Positions 39,601-54,400 of a DNA stretch of 64,000 nucleotides are shown here, piece by piece. The stretch lies in assembly GCA_954871525.1 (NCBI GenBank), contig OX940870.1, positions 17,515,501 through 17,579,500 of the forward strand, read 5' to 3'. The translations under genes and the position numbers were made by a program. The notes beneath the pieces were generated by a model. It was not told where the DNA came from. It did not search any database and saw nothing but the letters and a program-made list of their open reading frames with translations. The DNA comes from Parietaria judaica. Lineage: Eukaryota > Streptophyta > Magnoliopsida > Rosales > Urticaceae. The stretch's first letter is position 1. Each line of letters begins with the position of its first letter.

Positions 39601-40277
39601 CATTTTACGGGTTAAAATAATTACTGAAAAGTGTTCAAAATCTGTTTTCTTACGAGAGCAAATACGATGCGTTCATGATGAAATTTCAGTTGCTAGACCT
39701 TTATTTGGGTGGTATTATAACAAATTGGGTTATTTTTGGCATTAAAAGTTTTTGACACTCTCCAAAAACCCTGTTTCACGAATTTATGCGTGCTCCAAAA
39801 AAAAACTGAGTCTTTTTCCCATTATACGCAAAACAACCCTAATTAAACGATATTTTAAACAAAAAATGAACTTCAAATTCTTAGTAATGTGTATTTATAC
39901 GACATTTACTTATTTTAATCCCTAAATCGCGAAGCGCTGTCTCGTAGTTTCAATACCAAGCATTTAACGGGTTAAAATAATTACCGAAAAGTGCTTAAAA
40001 TTTGTTTTCTTACGAGAGAAAATAGGATGCGTTCATGATGAAATTTCAGTTGCTAGGCCTTTATTTGGGTGGTATTATTACAAATTGGGTTATTTTAGGT
40101 ATTACAAGTTTTTTACGCTCTCCAAAAACCCTGTTTCACCAATTTATGCGTGCTCCAAAAAAAAAACTGAGTCTTTTTCCCATTTTACGCAAAACAACTC
40201 TAATAAAACGAAATTTTAAACCAAAAATGAACTTCAAATTCTTAGTAATGTGTATTTATACCACATTTACTTATTTT
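36681..40277 (+). repeat. Hexamer (2,157-bp) duplication, second copy incomplete
   Basis: Units from 36681 and from 38838 share GATACGTTCATG, CTAGGCATTTATTTG, CTCTAATAAAACG, AAGTATTTTACGG, AAAAAAAGTTAGTCG, TTAGGAATGTG and GAGAAAATAGGATGCG at offset 2,157 bp. The match holds through the b unit at 39917 and weakens in the next. Type b units with GATACGTTC recur at 42432 and 43870 (offsets 3,594 and 1,438), so the same parent unit was copied at several scales. Confidence 0.8.
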
Positions 40278-43200
40278 AATCCCTAAATCGCGAAGCACCG
40301 TCACGTAGTTTCAATACCAAGTATTTTACGGGTTAAAATAATTACCGAAAAGTGTTCAAAATCTGTTTTCTTACGAGAGCAAATACGATGCGTTCATGAT
40401 GAAATTTCAGTTGCTAGACCTTTATTTGGGTGGTATTATTACAAATTGGGTTATTTTAGGCATTAATAGTTTTTGACGCTCTCCAAAAACCCCGTTTCAC
40501 CAATTTATGCGTGCTTCAAAAAAAAATGAGTCTTTTTCCCATTTTACGCAAAACAACCCTAATTAAACGATATTTTAAACAAAAAATGAACTTCAAATTC
40601 TTAGTAATGTGTATTTATACCACATTTACTTATTTTAATCCCTAAATCAGGAAGCATTGTCTCGTAGTTTCAATACCAAGTATTTTACGGGTTAAAATAA
40701 TTACTGAAAAGTGTTCAAAATCTGTTTTCTTACGAGAGCAAATACGATGCGTTCATGATGAAATTTCAGTTGCTAGACCTTTATTTGGGTGGTATTATTA
40801 CAAATTGGGTTATTTTAGGTATTTAAAGTTTTTGACGCTCTCCAAAACCCCTGTTTCACCAATTTATGCGTGCTCCAAAAAAAATTAGTCGTTTTCCCAT
40901 TTTACGCAAAACAACCCTAATTAAACGATATTTTAAACAAAAAATGAACTTCAAATTCTTAGGAATGTGTATTTATACAAGATTTACTTATTTTAACCCC
41001 TAAATCACGAAGCACTGTCTCGTAGTTTCAATACCAAGCATTTTACGGGTTAAAATAATTACTGAAAAGTGTTCAAAATCTGTTTTCTTACGAGAGCAAA
41101 TACGATGCGTTCATGATGAAATTTTAGTTGCTAGACCTTTATTTGGGTAGTATTATAACAAATTGGGTTATTTTTGGCATTAAAAGTTTTTGACACTCTC
41201 CAAAAACCCTGTTTCACGAATTTATGCGTGCTCCAAAAAAAAACTGAGTCTTTTTCCCATTATACGCAAAACAACCCTAATTAAACGATATTTTAAACAA
41301 AAAATGAACTTCAAATTCTTAGTAATGTGTATTTATACGACATTTACTTATTTTAATCCCTAAATCGCGAAGCGCTGTCTCGTAGTTTCAATACCAAGCA
41401 TTTAACGGGTTAAAATAATTACCGAAAAGTGCTTAAAATTTGTTTTCTTACGAGAGAAAATAGGATGCGTTCATGATGAAATTTCAGTTGCTAGGCCTTT
41501 ATTTGGGTGGTATTATTACAAATTGGGTTATTTTAGGTATTACAAGTTTTTTACGCTCTCCAAAAACCCTGTTTCACCAATTTATGCGTGCTCCAAAAAA
41601 AACTGAGTCTTTTTCCCATTTTATGCAAAACAACTCTAATTAAACGAAATTTTAAACCAAAAATGAACTTCAAATTCTTAGTAATGTGTATTTATACCAC
41701 ATTTACTTATTTTAATCCCTAAATCGCGAAGCACCGTCACGTAGTTTCAATACCAAGCATTTTACGGGTTAAAATAATTACTGAAAAGTGTTCAAAATCT
41801 GTTTTCTTACGAGAGCAAATACGATGCGTTCATGATGAAATTTCAGTTGCTAGACCTTTATTTGGGTGGTATTATTACAAATTGGGTTATTTTAGGCATT
41901 TAAAGTTTTTGACGCTCTCCAAAACCCCTGTTTCGCCAATTTATGCGTGCTCCAAAAAAAATTAGTCTTTTTCCCATTTTACGCAAAACAACCCTAATTA
42001 AATGATATTTTAAACAAAAAATGAACTTCAAATTCTTAGTAATGTGTATTTATACAACATTTACTTATTTTAACCCCTAAATCACGAAGCATTGTCTCGT
42101 AGTTTCAATACCAAGCATTTTACGGGTTAAAATAATTACTGAAAAGTGTTCAAAATCTGTTATCTTACGAGAGCAAATACGATGCGTTCATGATGAAATT
42201 TCAGTTGCTAGACCTTTATTTGGGTGGTATTATAACAAATTGGGTTATTTTAGGCATTAAAAGTTTTGACGCTCTCCAAAAACCCTGTTTCACGAATTTA
42301 TGCGTGCTCCAAAAAAAAAACTGAGTCTTTTTCCCACTATACGCAAAACAACCCTAATTAAACGATATTTTAAACAAAAAATGAACTTCAAATTCTTAGA
42401 AATGTGTATTTATACGACATTTACTTATTTTAATCCCTAAATCGCGAAGCACTGTCTCGTATTTTCAATACCAAGCATTTAACGGGTTAAAATAATTACC
42501 GAAAAGTGCTTAAAATTTGTTTTCTTACGAGAGCAAATACGATACGTTCATGATGAAATTTCAGTTGCTAGGCATTTATTTGGGTGGTATTATTACAAAT
42601 TGGGTTATTTTAGGTATTACAAGTTTTTTACGCTCTCCAAAAACCCTGTTTCACCAAGTTATGCGTGCTCCAAAAAAAAAACTGAGTCTTTTTCCCATTT
42701 TACGCAAAACAACTCTAATAAAACGAAATTTTAAACCAAAAATGAACTTCAAATTCTTAGTAATGTGTATTTATACCACATTTACTTATTTTAATCCCTA
42801 AATCGCGAAGCACCGTCACGTAGTTTCAATACCAAGCATTTTACGGGTTAAAATAATTACCGAAAAGTGTTCAAAATCTGTTTTCTTACGAGAGCAAATA
42901 CGATGCGTTCATGATGAAATTTCAGTTGCTAGACCTTTATTTGGGTGGTATTATTACAAATTGGGTTATTTTAGGCATTAATAGTTTTTGACGCTCTCCA
43001 AAAACCCCGTTTTACCAATTTATGCGTGCTTCAAAAAAAAATGAGTCTTTTTCCCATTTTACGCAAAACAACCCTAATTAAATGATATTTTAAACAAAAA
43101 ATGAACTTCAAATTCTTAGTAATGTGTATTTATACCACATTTACTTATTTTAATCCATAAATCAGGAAGCACTGTCTCGTAGTTTCAATACCAAGTATTT

Positions 43201-44944
43201 TACGGGTTAAAATAATTACTGAAAAGTGTTCAAAATCTGTTTTCTTACGAGAGGAAATACGATGCGTTCATGATGAAATTTCAGTTGCTAGACCTTTATT
43301 TGGGTGGTATTATTACAAATTGGGTTATTTTAGGCATTTAAAGTTTTTGACGCTCTCCAAAACCCCTGTTTCACCAATTTATGCGTGCTCCAAAAAAAAT
43401 TAGTCTTTTTCCCATTTTACGCAAAACAACCCTAATTAAATGATATTTTAAACAAAAAATGAACTTCAAATTCTTAGTAATGTGTATTTATACAACATTT
43501 ACTTATTTTAACCCCTAAATCACGAAGCATTGTCTCGTAGTTTCAATACCAAGCATTTTACGGGTTAAAATAATTACTGAAAAGTGTTCAAAATCTGTTA
43601 TCTTACGAGAGAAAATACGATGCGTTCATGATGAAATTTCAGTTGCTAGACCTTTATTTGGGTGGTATTATAACAAATTGGGTTATTTTAGGCATTAAAA
43701 GTTTTGACGCTCTCCAAAAACCCTGTTTCACGAATTTATGCGTGCTCCAAAAAAAAAACTGAGTCTTTTTCCCACTATACGCAAAACAACCCTAATTAAA
43801 CGATATTTTAAACAAAAAATGAACTTCAAATTCTTAGTAATGTGTATTTATACGACATTTACTTATTTTAATCCCTAAATCGCGAAGCACTGTCTCGTAT
43901 TTTCAATACCAAGCATTTAACGGGTTAAAATAATTACCGAAAAGTGCTTAAAATTTGTTTTCTTACGAGAGCAAATACGATACGTTCATGATGAAATTTC
44001 AGTTGCTAGGCATTTATTTGGGTGGTATTATTACAAATTGGGTTATTTTAGGTATTACAAGTTTTTTACGCTCTCCAAAAACCCTGTTTCACCAAGTTAT
44101 GCGTGCTCCAAAAAAAAACTGAGTCTTTTTCCCATTTTACGCAAAACAACTCTAATAAAACGAAATTTTAAACCAAAAATGAACTTCAAATTCTTAGTAA
44201 TGTGTATTTATACCACATTTACTTATTTTAATCCCTAAATCGCGAAGCACCGTCACGTAGTTTCAATACCAAGCATTTTACGGGTTAAAATAATTACCGA
44301 AAAGTGTTCAAAATCTGTTTTCTTACGAGAGCAAATACGATGCGTTCATGATGAAATTTCAGTTGCTAGACCTTTATTTGGGTGGTATTATTACAAATTG
44401 GGTTATTTTAGGCATTAATAGTTTTTGACGCTCTCCAAAAACCCCGTTTCACCAATTTATGCGTGCTTAAAAAAAATGAGTCTTTTTCCCATTTTACGCA
44501 AAACAACCCTAATTAAATGATATTTTAAACAAAAAATGAACTTCAAATTCTTAGTAATGTGTATTTATACCACATTTACTTATTTTAATCCATAAATCAG
44601 GAAGCACTGTCTCGTAGTTTCAATACCAAGTATTTTACGGGTTAAAATAATTACTGAAAAGTGTTCAAAATCTATTTTCTTACGAGAGCAAATACGATGC
44701 GTTCATGATGAAATTTCAGTTGCTAGACCTTTATTTGGGTGGTATTATTACAAATTGGGTTATTTTAGGTATTTAAAGTTTTTGACACTCTCCAAAACCC
44801 CTGTTTCACCAATTTATGCGTGCTCCAAAAAAAATTAGTCGTTTTCCCATTTTACGCAAAACAACCCTAATTAAACGATATTTTAAACAAAAAATGAACT
44901 TCAAATTCTTAGTAATGTGTATTTATACAAGATTTACTTATTTT
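40278..44944 (+). repeat. Three doubled c units making tetramers within the trimer HOR
   Basis: At 40278/40637, 42793/43152 and 44230/44587 a c unit of the AATAGTTTTTGACG, AACCCCG and AAAAATGAGTC kind is followed by a second c-like unit whose head reads AAATCAGGAAGCA (40647, 43162, 44597) and whose tail is GGTATTTAAAG or GGCATTTAAAG plus AAAATTAGTC. The AAATCAGG head is seen only in these three. The order a-b-c-c' replaces a-b-c, adding one monomer each time. Confidence 0.85.
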
Positions 44945-47103
44945 AACCCCTAAATCACGAAGCACTGTCTCGTAGTTTCAATACCAAGCATTTTACGGGT
45001 TAAAATAATTACTGAAAAGTGTTCAAAATCTGTTTTCTTACGAGAGCAAATACGATGCGTTCATGATGAAATTTCAGTTGCTAGACCTTTATTTGGGTGG
45101 TATTATAACAAATTGGGTTATTTTTGGCATTAAAAGTTTTTGACACTCTCCAAAAACCATGTTTCACGAATTTATGCGTGCTCCAAAACAAAACTGAGTC
45201 TTTTTCCCATTATACGCAAAACAACCCTAATTAAACGATATTTTAAACAAAAAATGAACTTCAAATTCTTAGTAATGTGTATTTATACGACATTTACTTA
45301 TTTTAATCCCTAAATCGCGAAGCGCTGTCTCGTAGTTTCAATACCAAGCATTTAACGGGTTAAAATAATTACCGAAAAGTGCTTAAAATTTGTTTTCTTA
45401 CGAGAGCAAATACGATGCGTTCATGATGAAATTTCAGTTGCTAGGCCTTTATTTGGGTGGTATTATTACAAATTGGGTTATTTTAGGTATTACAAGTTTT
45501 TTTACGCTCTCCAAAAACCCTGTTTCACCAATTTATGCGTGCTCCAAAAAAAACTGAGTCTTTTTCCCATTTTACGCAAAACAACTCTAATAAAACGAAA
45601 TTTTAAACCAAAAATGAACTTCAAATTCTTAGTAATGTATATTTATACCACATTTACTTATTTTAATCCCTAAATCGCGAAGCACCGTCACGTAGTTTCA
45701 ATACCAAGCATTTTACGGGTTAAAATAATTACCGAAAAGTGTTCAAAATCTGTTTTCTTACGAGAGCAAATACGATGCGTTCATGATGAAATTTCAGTTG
45801 CTAGACCTTTATTTGGGTGGTATTATTACAAATTGGGTTATTTTAGGCATTTAAAGTTTTTGACGCTCTCCAAAACCGCTGTTTCACCAATTTATGCGTG
45901 CTCCAAAAAAAATTAGTCTTTTTCCCATTTTACGCAAAACAACCCTAATTAAATGATATTTTAAACAAAAAAATGAACTTCAAATTCTTAGTAATGTGTA
46001 TTTATACAACATTTACTTATTTTAACCCCTAAATCACGAAGCATTGTCTCGTAGTTTCAATACCAAGCATTTTACGGGTTAAAATAATTACTGAAAAGTG
46101 TTCAAAATCTGTTATCTTACGAGAGCAAATACAATGCGTTCATGATGAAATTTCAGTTGCTAGACCTTTATTTGGGTGGTATTATAACAAATTGGGTTAT
46201 TTTAGGCATTAAAAGTTTTGACGCTCTCCAAAAACCCTGTTTCACGAATTTATGCGTGCTCCAAAAAAAAAAACTGAGTCTTTTTCCCACTATACGCAAA
46301 ACAACCCTAATTAAACTATATTTTAAACAAAAAATGAACTTCAAATTCTTAGTAAGGTGTATTTATACGACATTTACTTATTTTAATCCCTAAATCGCGA
46401 AGCACTGTCTCGTAGTTTCAATACCAAGCATTTAACGGGTTAAAATAATTACCGAAAAGTGCTTAAAATTTGTTTTCTTACGAGAGCAAATACGATGCGT
46501 TCATGATGAAATTTCAGTTGCTAGGCATTTATTTGAGTGGTAGTATTACAATTTGGGTTATTTTAGGCATTACAAGTTTTAAACGCTCTCCAAAAACCCT
46601 GTTTCACCAACTTATGCGTGCTCCAAAAAAAAAACTGAGTCTTTTTCCCATTTTACGCAAAACAACTCTAATAAAACGAAATTTTAAACCAAAAATGAAC
46701 TTCAAATTCTTAGTAATGTGTATTTATACCACATTTACTTATTTTAATCCCTATATCGCGAAGCACCGTCACGTAGTTTCAATACCAAGCATTTTACGGG
46801 TTAAAATAATTACCGAAAAGTGTTCAATATCTGTTTTCTTACGAGAGCAAATACGATGCGTTCATGATGAAATTTCAGTTGCTAGACCTTTATTTGGGTG
46901 GTATTATTACAAATTGGGTTATTTTAGGCATTAAAAGTTTTTGACGCTCTCCGAAAACCCCGTTTCACCAATTTATGCGTGCTCCAAAAAAAATGAGTCT
47001 TTTTCCCATTTTACGCAAAACAACCCTAATTAAACGATATTTTAAACAAAAAATGAACTTGAAAGTCTTAGTAATGTGTATTTATACCACATTTAATTAT
47101 TTT

Positions 47104-50100
47104 AATCCCTAAATCACGAAGCACTGTCTCGTAGTTTCAATACCAAGCATTTTATGGGTTAAAATTATAACAGAAAAGTGTTCAAAATCTGTTTTCTTAC
47201 GAGAGCAAATACGATGCGTTCATGATGAAATTACACTTGCTAGACATTTATTTGGGTGGTATTATAACAAATTGGGTTATTTAAGGCATTAAAAGTTTTT
47301 GAGGCTCTCCAAAAACCCTGTTTCACGAATTTATGCGTGCTCCAAAAAAAACTGAGTCTTTTTCCCATTATACGCAAAACAACCCTAATTAAACGATATT
47401 TTCAACAAAAAATGAACTTCAAATTCTTAGTAATGTGTATTTATACGACATTTACTTATTTTAATCCCTAAATCGCGAAGCACTGTCTCGTAGTTTCAAT
47501 ACCAAGCATTTAACGGGTTAAAATAATTACCGAAAAGTGCTCAAAATTTGTTTTCTTACGAGAGCAAATACGATGCGTTCATGATGAAATTTCAGTTGCT
47601 AGGCCTTTCTTTGGGTGATAGTATTACAAATGGGGTTATTTTAGGCATTACAAGTTTTTTACGCTCTCCAAAAACCCTGTTTTCACCAACTTATGCGTGC
47701 TCCAAAAAAAACTGAGTCTTTTTCCCATTTTACGCAAAACAACTCTAATTAAACGATATTTTAAACCAAAAATGAACTTCAAATTCTTAGTAATGTGTAT
47801 TTATACCACATTTACATATTTTAATCCCTAAATCGCAAAGCACCGTCACGTAGTTTCAATACCAAGCATTTTACGGGATAAAATAATTACCGAAAAGTGT
47901 TCAATATCCGTTTTCTTACGAGAGCAAATACGATGCGTTCATGATGAAATTTCAGTTGCTAGACCTTTATTTGGGTGGTATTATTACAAATTGGGTTATT
48001 TTAGGCATTAAAAGTTTTTGACGCTCTCCGAAAACACCGTTTCACCAATTTATGCGTGCTCCAAAAAAAATGAGTCTTTTTCCCATTTTACGCAAAACAA
48101 CCCTAATTAAACGATATTTTAAACAAAAAATGAACTTCAAATTCTTAGTAATGTGTATTTATACCACATTTACTTATTTTAATCCCTAAATCACGAAGCA
48201 TTGTCTCGTAGTTTCAATACCAAGCATTTTACGGGTTAAAATTATTACAGAAAAGTGTTCAAAATCTGTTTTCTTACGAGAGGAAATACGATGCGTTCAT
48301 GATGAAATTACACTTGCTAGACATTTATTTGGGTGGTATTATAACAAATTGGGTTATTTTAGGCATTAAAAGTTTTTGACGCTCTCCAAAAACCCTGTTT
48401 CACGAATTTATGCGTGCTCCAAAAAAAACTGAGTCTTTTTCCCATTATACGCAAAACAACCCTAATTAAACGATATTTTCAACAAAAAATGAACTTCAAA
48501 TTCTTAGTAATGTGTATTTATACGACATTTACTTATTTTAATCCCTAAATCGCGAAGCACTGTCTCGTAGTTTCAATACCAAGCATTTAACGGGTTAAAA
48601 TAATTACCGAAAAGTGCTCAAAATTTGTTTTCTTACGAGAGCAAATACGATGCGTTCATGATGAAATTTCAGTTGCTAGGCCTTTATTTGGGTGGTATTA
48701 TTACAAATTGGGTTATTTTAGGCATTACAAGTTTTTTACGCTCTCAAAAAACCTTGTTTCACCAACTTATGCGTGCTTAAAAAAAAAACTTAGTCTTTTT
48801 CTTATTTTACGCAAAACAACTCTAATTAAACGAAATTTTAAACCAAAAATGAACTTAAAATTCTTAGTAATGTGTATTTATACCACATTTACTTATTTTA
48901 ATCCCTAAATCGCGAAGCACCGTCACGTAGTTTCAATACCAAGCATTTTACGGGTTAAAATAATTACCGAAAAGTGTTCAATATCTGTTTTCTTACGAGA
49001 GCAAATACGATGCGTTCATGATGAAATTTCAGTTGCTAGACCTTTATTTGGGTGGTATTATTACAAATTGGGTTATTTTAGGCATTAAAAGTTTTTGACG
49101 CTCTCCGAAAACCCCGTTTCACCAATTTATGCGTGCTCCAAAAAAAATGAGTCTTTTTCCCATTTTACGCAAAACAACCCTAATTAAACGATATTTTAAA
49201 CAAAAAATGAACTTCAAATTCTTAGTAATGTGTATTTATACCACATTTACTTATTTTAATCCCTAAATCACGAAGTACTGTCTCGTAGTTTCAATACCAA
49301 GCATTTTACGGGTTAAAATTATTACAGAAAAGTGTTCAAAATCTGTTTTCTTACGAGAGCAAATACGATGCGTTCATGATGAAATTACACTTGCTAGACA
49401 TTTATTTGGGTGGTATTATAACAAATTGGGTTATTTAAGGCATTAAAAGTTTTTGAGGCTCTCCAAAAACCCTGTTTCACGAATTTATGCGTGCTCCAAA
49501 AAAAACTGAGTCTTTTTCCCATTATACGCAAAACAACCCTAATTAAACGATATTTTCAACAAAAAATGAACTTCAAATTCTTAGTAATGTGTATTTATAC
49601 GACATTTACTTATTTTAATCCCTAAATCGCGAAGCACTGTCTCGTAGTTTCAATACCAAGCATTTAACGGGTTAAAATAATTACCGAAAAGTGCTCAAAA
49701 TTTGTTTTCTTACGAGAGCAAATACGATGCGTTCATGATGAAATTTCAGTTGCTAGGCCTTTCTTTGGGTGATAGTATTACAAATGGGGTTATTTTAGGC
49801 ATTACAAGTTTTTTACGCTCTCCAAAAACCCTGTTTTCACCAACTTATGCGTGCTCCAAAAAAAACTGAGTCTTTTTCCCATTTTACGCAAAACAACTCT
49901 AATTAAACGATATTTTAAACCAAAAATGAACTTCAAATTCTTAGTAATGTGTATTTATACCACATTTACATATTTTAATCCCTAAATCACAAAGCACCGT
50001 CACGTAGTTTCAATACCAAGCATTTTACGGGTTAAAATAATTACCGAAAAGTGTTCAATATCCGTTTTCTTACGAGAGCAAATACGATGCGTTCATGATG

Positions 50101-51410
50101 AAATTTCAGTTGCTAGACCTTTATTTGGGTGGTATTATTACAAATTGGGTTATTTTAGGCATTAAAAGTTTTTGACGCTCTCCGAAAACACCGTTTCACC
50201 AATTTATGCGTGCTCCAAAAAAAATGAGTCTTTTTCCCATTTTACGCAAAACAACCCTAATTAAACGATATTTTAAACAAAAAATGAACTTCAAATTCTT
50301 AGTAATGTGTATTTATACCACATTTACTTATTTTAATCCCTAAATCACGAAGCATTGTCTCGTAGTTTCAATACCAAGCATTTTACGGGTTAAAATTATT
50401 ACAGAAAAGTGTTCAAAATCTGTTTTCTTACGAGAGGAAATACGATGCGTTCATGATGAAATTACACTTGCTAGACATTTATTTGGGTGGTATTATAACA
50501 AATTGGGTTATTTTAGGCATTAAAAGTTTTTGACGCTCTCCAAAAACCCAGTTTCACGAATTTATGCGTGCTCCAAAAAAAACTGAGTCTTTTTCCCATT
50601 ATACGCAAAACAACCCTAATTAAACGATATTTTCAACAAAAAATGAACTTCAAATTCTTAGTAATGTGTATTTATACGACATTTACTTATTTTAATCCCT
50701 AAATCGCGAAGCACTGTCTCGTAGTTTCAATACCAAGCATTTAACGGGTTAAAATAATTACCGAAAAGTGCTCAAAATTTGTTTTCTTACGAGAGCAAAT
50801 ACGATGCGTTCATGATGAAATTTCAGTTGCTAGGCCTTTATTTGGGTGGTATTATTACAAATTGGGTTATTTTAGGCATTACAAGTTTTTTACGCTCTCA
50901 AAAAACCTTGTTTCACCAACTTATGCGTGCTCCAAAAAAAAACTGAGTCTTTTTCCCATTTTACGCAAAACAACTCTAATTAAACGAAATTTTAAACCAA
51001 AAATGAACTTAAAATTCTTAGTAATGTGTATTTATACCACATTTACTTATTTTAATCCCTAAATCGCGAAGCACCGTCACGTAGTTTCAATACCAAGCAT
51101 TTTACGGGTTAAAATAATTACCGAAAAGTGTTCAATATCTGTTTTCTTACGAGAGCAAATACGATGCGTTCATGATGAAATTTCAGTTGCTAGACCTTTA
51201 TTTGGGTGGTATTATTACAAATTGGGTTATTTTAGGCATTAAAAGTTTTTGACGCTCTCCGAAAACCCCGTTTCACCAATTTATGCGTGCTCCAAAAAAA
51301 TGAGTCTTTTTCCCATTTTACGCAAAACAACCCTAATTAAACGATATTTTAAACAAAAAATGAACTTCAAATTCTTAGTAATGTGTATTTATACCACATT
51401 TACTTATTTT
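47104..51410 (+). repeat. Hexamer (2,154-bp) duplication inside the trimer HOR
   Basis: Units 47104-49257 and 49258-51410 pair one to one: TTATTTAAGGC and TTGAGGCTCTCC (first a), TTTCTTTGGGTGATAGTATT and CTGTTTTCACC (first b), TATCCGTTTTC and GAAAACACCG (first c), GAGGAAATACG and GCATTGTCTCG (second a), CTCTCAAAAAACCTTG (second b). These marks are absent from later trimers except the last. Copy differences include CTTAGTCTTTTTCTTATT at about 48789-48806 in the first copy only. Confidence 0.85.
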
Positions 51411-54400
51411 AATCCCTAAATCACGAAGCACTGTCTCGTAGTTTCAATACCAAGCATTTTACGGGTTAAAATTATTACAGAAAAGTGTTCAAAATCTGTT
51501 TTCTTACGAGAGCAAATACGATGCGTTCATGATGAAATTACACTTGCTAGACATTTATTTTTGTGGTATTATAACAAATTGGGTTATTTTAGGCATTAAA
51601 AGTTTTTGACGCTCTCCAAAAACCCTGTTTCACGAATTTATGCGTGCTCCAAAAAAAACTGAGTCTTTTTCCCATTATACGCAAAACAACCCTAATTAAA
51701 CGATATTTTCAACAAAAAATGAACTTCAAATTCTTAGTAATGTGTATTTATACGACATTTACTTATTTTAATCCCTAAATCGCGAAGCACTGTCTCGTAG
51801 TTTCAATACCAAGCATTTAACGGGTTAAAATAATTACCGAAAAGTGCTCAAAATTTGTTTTCTTACGAGAGCAAATACGATGCGTTCATGATGAAATTTC
51901 AGTTGCTAGGCCTTTATTTGGGTGGTATTATTACAAATTTAGTTATTTTAGGCATTACAAGTTTTTTACGCTCTCAAAAAACCTTGTTTCACCAACTTAT
52001 GCGTGCTCCAAAAAAAAACTGAGTCTTTTTCCCATTTTACGCAAAACAACTCTAATTAAACGAAATTTTAAACCAAAAATGAACTTAAAATTCTTAGTAA
52101 TGTGTATTTATACCACATTTACTTATTTTAATCCCTAAATCGCGAAGCACCGTCACGTAGTTTCAATACCAAGCATTTTACGGGTTAAAATAATTACCGA
52201 AAAGTGTTCAATATCTGTTTTCTTACGAGAGCAAATACGATGCGTTCATGATGAAATTTCAGTTGCTAGACCTTTATTTGGGTGGTATTATTACAAATTG
52301 GGTTATTTTAGGCATTAAAAGTTTTTGACGCTCTCCGAAAACCCCGTTTCACCAATTTATGCGTGCTCCAAAAAAAATGAGTCATTTTCCCATTTTACGC
52401 AAAACAACCCTAATTAAACGATATTTTAAACAAAAAATGAACTTCAAATTCTTAGTAATGTGTATTTATACCACATTTACTTATTTTAATCCCTAAATCA
52501 CGAAGCACTGTCTCGTAGTTTCAATACCAAGCATTTTACGGGTTAAAATTATTACAGAAAAGTGTTCAAAATCTGTTTTCTTACGAGAGCAAATACGATG
52601 CGTTCATGATGAAATTACACTTGCTAGACATTTATTTTTGTGGTATTATAACAAATTGGGTTATTTTAGGCATTAAAAGTTTTTGACGCTCTCCAAAAAC
52701 CCTGTTTCACGAATTTATGCGTGCTCCAAAAAAAACTGAGTCTTTTTCCCATTATACGCAAAACAACCCTAATTAAACGATATTTTCAACAAAAAATGAA
52801 CTTCAAATTCTTAGTAATGTGTATTTATACGACATTTACTTATTTTAATCCCTAAATCGCGAAGCACTGTCTCGTAGTTTCAATACCAAGCATTTAACGG
52901 GTTAAAATAATTACCGAAAAGTGCTCAAAATTTGTTTTCTTACGAGAGCAAATACGATGCGTTCATGATGAAATTTCAGTTGCTAGGCCTTTATTTGGGT
53001 GGTATTATTACAAATTTAGTTATTTTAGGCATTACAAGTTTTTTACGCTCTCAAAAAACCTTGTTTCACCAACTTATGCGTGCTCCAAAAAAAAACTGAG
53101 TCTTTTTCCCATTTTACGCAAAACAACTCTAATTAAACGAAATTTTAAACCAAAAATGAACTTAAAATTCTTAGTAATGTGTATTTATACCACATTTACT
53201 TATTTTAATCCCTAAATCGCGAAGCACCGTCACGTAGTTTCAATACCAAGCATTTTACGGGTTAAAATAATTACCGAAAAGTGTTCAATATCTGTTTTCT
53301 TACGAGAGCAAATACGATGCGTTCATGATGAAATTTCAGTTGCTAGACCTTTATTTGGGTGGTATTATTACAAATTGGGTTATTTTAGGCATTAAAAGTT
53401 TTTGACGCTCTCCGAAAACCCCGTTTCACCAATTTATGCGTGCTCCAAAAAAAATGAGTCTTTTTCCCATTTTACGCAAAACAACCCTAATTAAACGATA
53501 TTTTAAACAAAAAATGAACTTCAAATTCTTAGTAATGTGTATTTATACCACATTTACTTATTTTAATCCCTAAATCACGAAGCACTGTCTCGTAGTTTCA
53601 ATACCAAGCATTTTACGGGTTAAAATTATTACAGAAAAGTGTTCAAAATCTGTTTTCTTACGAGAGCAAATACGATGCGTTCATGATGAAATTACACTTG
53701 CTAGACATTTATTTTTGTGGTATTATAACAAATTGGGTTATTTTAGGCATTAAAAGTTTTTGACGCTCTCCAAAAACCCTGTTTCACGAATTTATGCGTG
53801 CTCCAAAAAAAACTGAGTCTTTTTCCCATTATACGCAAAACAACCCTAATTAAACGATATTTTCAACAAAAAATGAACTTCAAATTCTTAGTAATGTGTA
53901 TTTATACGACATTTACTTATTTTAATCCCTAAATCGCGAAGCACTGTCTCGTAGTTTCAATACCAAGCATTTAACGGGTTAAAATAATTACCGAAAAGTG
54001 CTCAAAATTTGTTTTCTTACGAGAGCAAATACGATGCGTTCATGATGAAATTTCAGTTGCTAGGCCTTTATTTGGGTGGTATTATTACAAATTTAGTTAT
54101 TTTAGGCATTACAAGTTTTTTACGCTCTCAAAAAACCTTGTTTCACCAACTTATGCGTGCTCCAAAAAAAAACTGAGTCTTTTTCCCATTTTACGCAAAA
54201 CAACTCTAATTAAACGAAATTTTAAACCAAAAATGAACTTAAAATTCTTAGTAATGTGTATTTATACCACATTTACTTATTTTAATCCCTAAATCGCGAA
54301 GCACCGTCACGTAGTTTCAATACCAAGCATTTTACGGGTTAAAATAATTACCGAAAAGTGTTCAATATCTGTTTTCTTACGAGAGCAAATACGATGCGTT

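Larger units (their letters stand above)
33802..47103 (+). repeat. Trimer HOR (a-b-c), irregular early block
   Basis: Thirty-seven units mostly in repeating order a (about 360 bp; ATTACTGAAAAG, ATTATAACAA, CACGAATTTATG, TATACGAC), b (about 360 bp; GTGCTTAAAATTTG, CTAGGCC or CTAGGCA, TATTACAAGTTTTTTACG, AACTCTAATTAAACGAAATT, AAACCAAAAATG) and c (about 358 bp; CACCGTCACG, GGCATTTAAAG or GGTATTTAAAG, AACCCCTG, AAAATTAGTC). Type b units start at 34520, 35600, 36681, 37760, 38838, 39917, 41355, 42432, 43870, 45305 and 46385; the steps of 1,438 bp at 39917-41355, 42432-43870 and 43870-45305 show the extra c-like units. Variants are shared in patches rather than across the whole block. Confidence 0.9.
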
